From Rhizobium rhododendri (GTDB lineage: Bacteria; Pseudomonadota; Alphaproteobacteria; Rhizobiales; Rhizobiaceae), in the NCBI RefSeq assembly GCF_007000325.2, contig NZ_CP117268.1, positions 248,001-312,000 of the forward strand: a stretch of 64,000 bases of DNA, in the 5' to 3' direction. The notes under the pieces are model-generated. The model had not been told where the DNA came from. It searched no databases and worked only from the letters and a program-made list of their open reading frames with translations. The position numbers and the translations under genes were made by a program. Positions 62,346-64,000 of this stretch are shown here, piece after piece (position 1 is the stretch's first letter; each line of letters begins with the position of its first letter).

Positions 62346-63755
62346 ATGAGCACAACTCTCACCAATCTCGATGCCACCAAACTGGCCGAACTTATCCGCA
62401 CCAGGGATATCTCGCCCGTTGAAGTCGTCCAGGCGCACCTGGATCGGATCGCTTCAGTCAACCCAAAGGTCAATGCGATCGTCTCGCTGGCAGAAGGCGC
62501 ACTCGACGCTGCCAGGTCAGCAGAGGCATCCGTCCTCGCCGGCGAAAAGCTCGGCCCACTCCATGGCGTCCCATTCACAGTCAAGGATTCAATCGACACA
62601 GCAGGTGTCCTCACGCAGCGCGGTTCGCCCATCTTCAGGGGCCGCACTCCAGATGCCGACGCCACAAGTGTTGCCCGAATGAAGGCGGCTGGCGGCATCC
62701 TCCTGGCAAAGACCAATCTTCCGGAATTCTCCTACTGGATCGAAAGCGACAACCTGCTTACGGGCCGCTCGAACAACCCCTGGAACCTCGACCGCACACC
62801 TGGGGGGTCGAGTGGCGGCGAGTCCGCTGCAATTGCCGCCGGCATGTCGCCGCTGGGTCTGGGCACCGATCTGGCGATCTCCATCCGTGGACCGGCGGCG
62901 CAGACCGGCATCACATCGATGAAAGCAACCCATGGCCGCATCCCCATGACGGGGATCTGGCCGCGGGCACCTTGCCGCTTCTGGCATGTCGGTCCGATGG
63001 CCCGTAGCGTTCGCGACGTCGCATTGGCCTATTCGTTGATGGTCGGGCCGGACGGGGCGGATGGCTTTGCATCGAGCACGGCCCAGTTCGATACGGGCGT
63101 CGGGACGTCGCCAGATCGTCCGATCCGTGTTGGCTGGCTGGTCGAACCTGGATTTGGTCCGATCGACTTGGAGGTGGCCGCCACCGTTAAGGCCGCCGCC
63201 GAAGCGCTCGAAGGCCAGGGCGCGATCATTGAGCAGGTTCGTATTCCGGCGCTTGAGAAGGATTTTGCGCTCGATGTGTTCAACCGCCTTCACGTGATGG
63301 AGATGAAGCCCGATTTCGCGGAGGCGACGGCCCGTCGCGGCCAGGACGAATTGTACATGATGGCAAAAGCCATGCTTGCTGCGCCCGACACCATTATGAA
63401 GGACTATATTGAAGCCGAGCAGGCGGCCGAGCGCCTGAGGGATGGTTTTGCCGACTATTTCCAGCGCTACGATGCGCTGATCACCCCTGTGCAGCCAATC
63501 CCGGCCCAGAAACATGGCACTACGGAGTTCCTGATCAACGGCCAGACTGTAGATGCGACCTATCTCCAGGGCTCGACCGTGCCCCTGAACGTCACTGGCC
63601 TGCCGGGTTTGACAATGCGGTTTGGTACCAGCCACGACGGCATGCCGATCGGCATCCAGTTGGTTTCAAGGTGGCAGGCAGAAACGACGATCCTGCACCT
63701 TGCTGCACTGCTGGAATCGGTCAGTACGGTTCGCGATCTGCGGCCCGTCGTCTGA
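62346..63755 (+). CDS. Amidase (amidase-signature family)
   Basis: The 469-aa product has the Ser-cisSer-Lys triad: Lys80 (GVPFTVKDSID), cis-Ser155 (TPGGSSGGES) and nucleophile Ser179. The segment before Ser179 reads TDLAISIRGPA where most members have D-I-G-G-S; these glycines help to form the oxyanion hole. The substitution may mark a distinct subfamily. The enzyme hydrolyses an amide to acid and ammonia. AAGGAGCCTCAC precedes the ATG. Control by the divergent TetR is likely. Confidence 0.92.
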   Translation: MSTTLTNLDATKLAELIRTRDISPVEVVQAHLDRIASVNPKVNAIVSLAEGALDAARSAEASVLAGEKLGPLHGVPFTVKDSIDTAGVLTQRGSPIFRGRTPDADATSVARMKAAGGILLAKTNLPEFSYWIESDNLLTGRSNNPWNLDRTPGGSSGGESAAIAAGMSPLGLGTDLAISIRGPAAQTGITSMKATHGRIPMTGIWPRAPCRFWHVGPMARSVRDVALAYSLMVGPDGADGFASSTAQFDTGVGTSPDRPIRVGWLVEPGFGPIDLEVAATVKAAAEALEGQGAIIEQVRIPALEKDFALDVFNRLHVMEMKPDFAEATARRGQDELYMMAKAMLAAPDTIMKDYIEAEQAAERLRDGFADYFQRYDALITPVQPIPAQKHGTTEFLINGQTVDATYLQGSTVPLNVTGLPGLTMRFGTSHDGMPIGIQLVSRWQAETTILHLAALLESVSTVRDLRPVV

Positions 63756-63825
63756 ATTGACGCAACCAGAGCACTCCGGCATAACCGCGGTGCTCAGTTG
63801 CCTGCTGTCATTCCAAGAAGACAGG

Positions 63826-64000
63826 TCAAACGGGAAGTGTCATCCGCATGAGCAGACCGCCTTTGGCAGGAAGCTCCGCTTCCACATGGCCGCTGTGGCT
63901 GGCGAAAGCATGTTTGGTGATTGCCAATCCGAGTCCGAAGCCGGGGGTACCTTCAGGCACATCGTTTCCACGGCGGAACGGCTGGAATATGGCGGCGAGG
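63826..64000 (-). CDS. C-terminal part of a sensor histidine kinase (5' end outside window)
   Basis: The minus-strand frame encodes the end of a HATPase domain: IFQPFRRGNDVPEGTPGFGL followed by GLAITKHAFASH, and it ends MTLPV before the stop at 63828-63826. The G-x-G-L-G-L-A-I motif is the ATP-lid glycine box. The rest of the protein lies beyond the window edge. It is convergent with the amidase gene. Confidence 0.85.
   Translation of the reverse strand, partial: LAAIFQPFRRGNDVPEGTPGFGLGLAITKHAFASHSGHVEAELPAKGGLLMRMTLPV

Overview
The window looks like accessory DNA from a member of the Rhizobiaceae (Rhizobium/Agrobacterium/Ensifer type). Supporting signs are the high GC content, the density of CUT2 (ribose-type) ABC importers, an FrcABC-like transporter with a ROK regulator, Usg and DUF982 small proteins, and rhizobial ROSE RNA thermometers upstream of two hsp20 genes. 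I see no rRNA, tRNA, replication genes, insertion sequences or CRISPR arrays. Most of the window is catabolic operons, each with its own importer and regulator. Replicon identity cannot be told from the sequence.

Region 1 (1-10784) is a complete tetronate (L-threonate) pathway. LtnD, OtnI, OtnK and OtnC together convert L-threonate through 2-oxo- and 3-oxo-tetronate to dihydroxyacetone phosphate. Nearby are a CUT2 importer (permease, binding protein, ATPase), an NAD-dependent epimerase-like oxidoreductase, a second HIBADH-type dehydrogenase cut by the window edge, and a LacI-family regulator. Three related palindromes (2995-3014, 4805-4824, 4971-4990) lie in the two control regions and are probably the LacI operators.

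Region 2 (11019-27297) is the most unusual part. A hydroxyquinol 1,2-dioxygenase and a maleylacetate reductase (the hydroxyquinol lower pathway) sit in an operon with two MDR alcohol dehydrogenases, an SDR, a Gfo/Idh/MocA dehydrogenase, a PanE/ApbA-like reductase, a YciI protein and a Dabb protein. No aromatic hydroxylase is present. A sugar/cyclitol-type CUT2 importer with a natural ATPase-permease fusion follows. The likely regulator is a cytoplasmic fusion of a winged helix-turn-helix to an ABC solute-binding domain. A 15-bp sequence is repeated exactly upstream of the catabolic and the transport operons. This combination suggests a route that aromatises an alicyclic polyol to hydroxyquinol (inference).

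Region 3 (27399-39064) holds envelope and signalling genes: a DUF3313 lipoprotein, an OmpR/EnvZ-type two-component system, a small membrane protein, a receiver-like protein, an outer-membrane beta-barrel protein, a GGDEF diguanylate cyclase, a soluble PAS-PAS chemoreceptor and a MalT-like LuxR regulator. Region 4 (39174-46958) is a hydantoinase/oxoprolinase pair with a polyamine-type ABC importer.

Region 5 (47020-50376) has an Hsp20 gene with a ROSE thermometer, then a LysR regulator divergent from a DoxX/DsrE-like/TlpA-like redox set. Region 6 (50404-56677) is an FrcABC-like importer with a ROK regulator and an SDR, divergent from a D-threonine-aldolase-like gene. Region 7 (57154-61514) is a heat-shock island: groESL with a CIRCE-like operator, usg, a second ROSE-hsp20 gene, DUF982 and other small proteins. 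Region 8 (61655-64000) is a TetR/amidase pair with an operator inside a near-consensus promoter, and the C-terminus of a sensor kinase.
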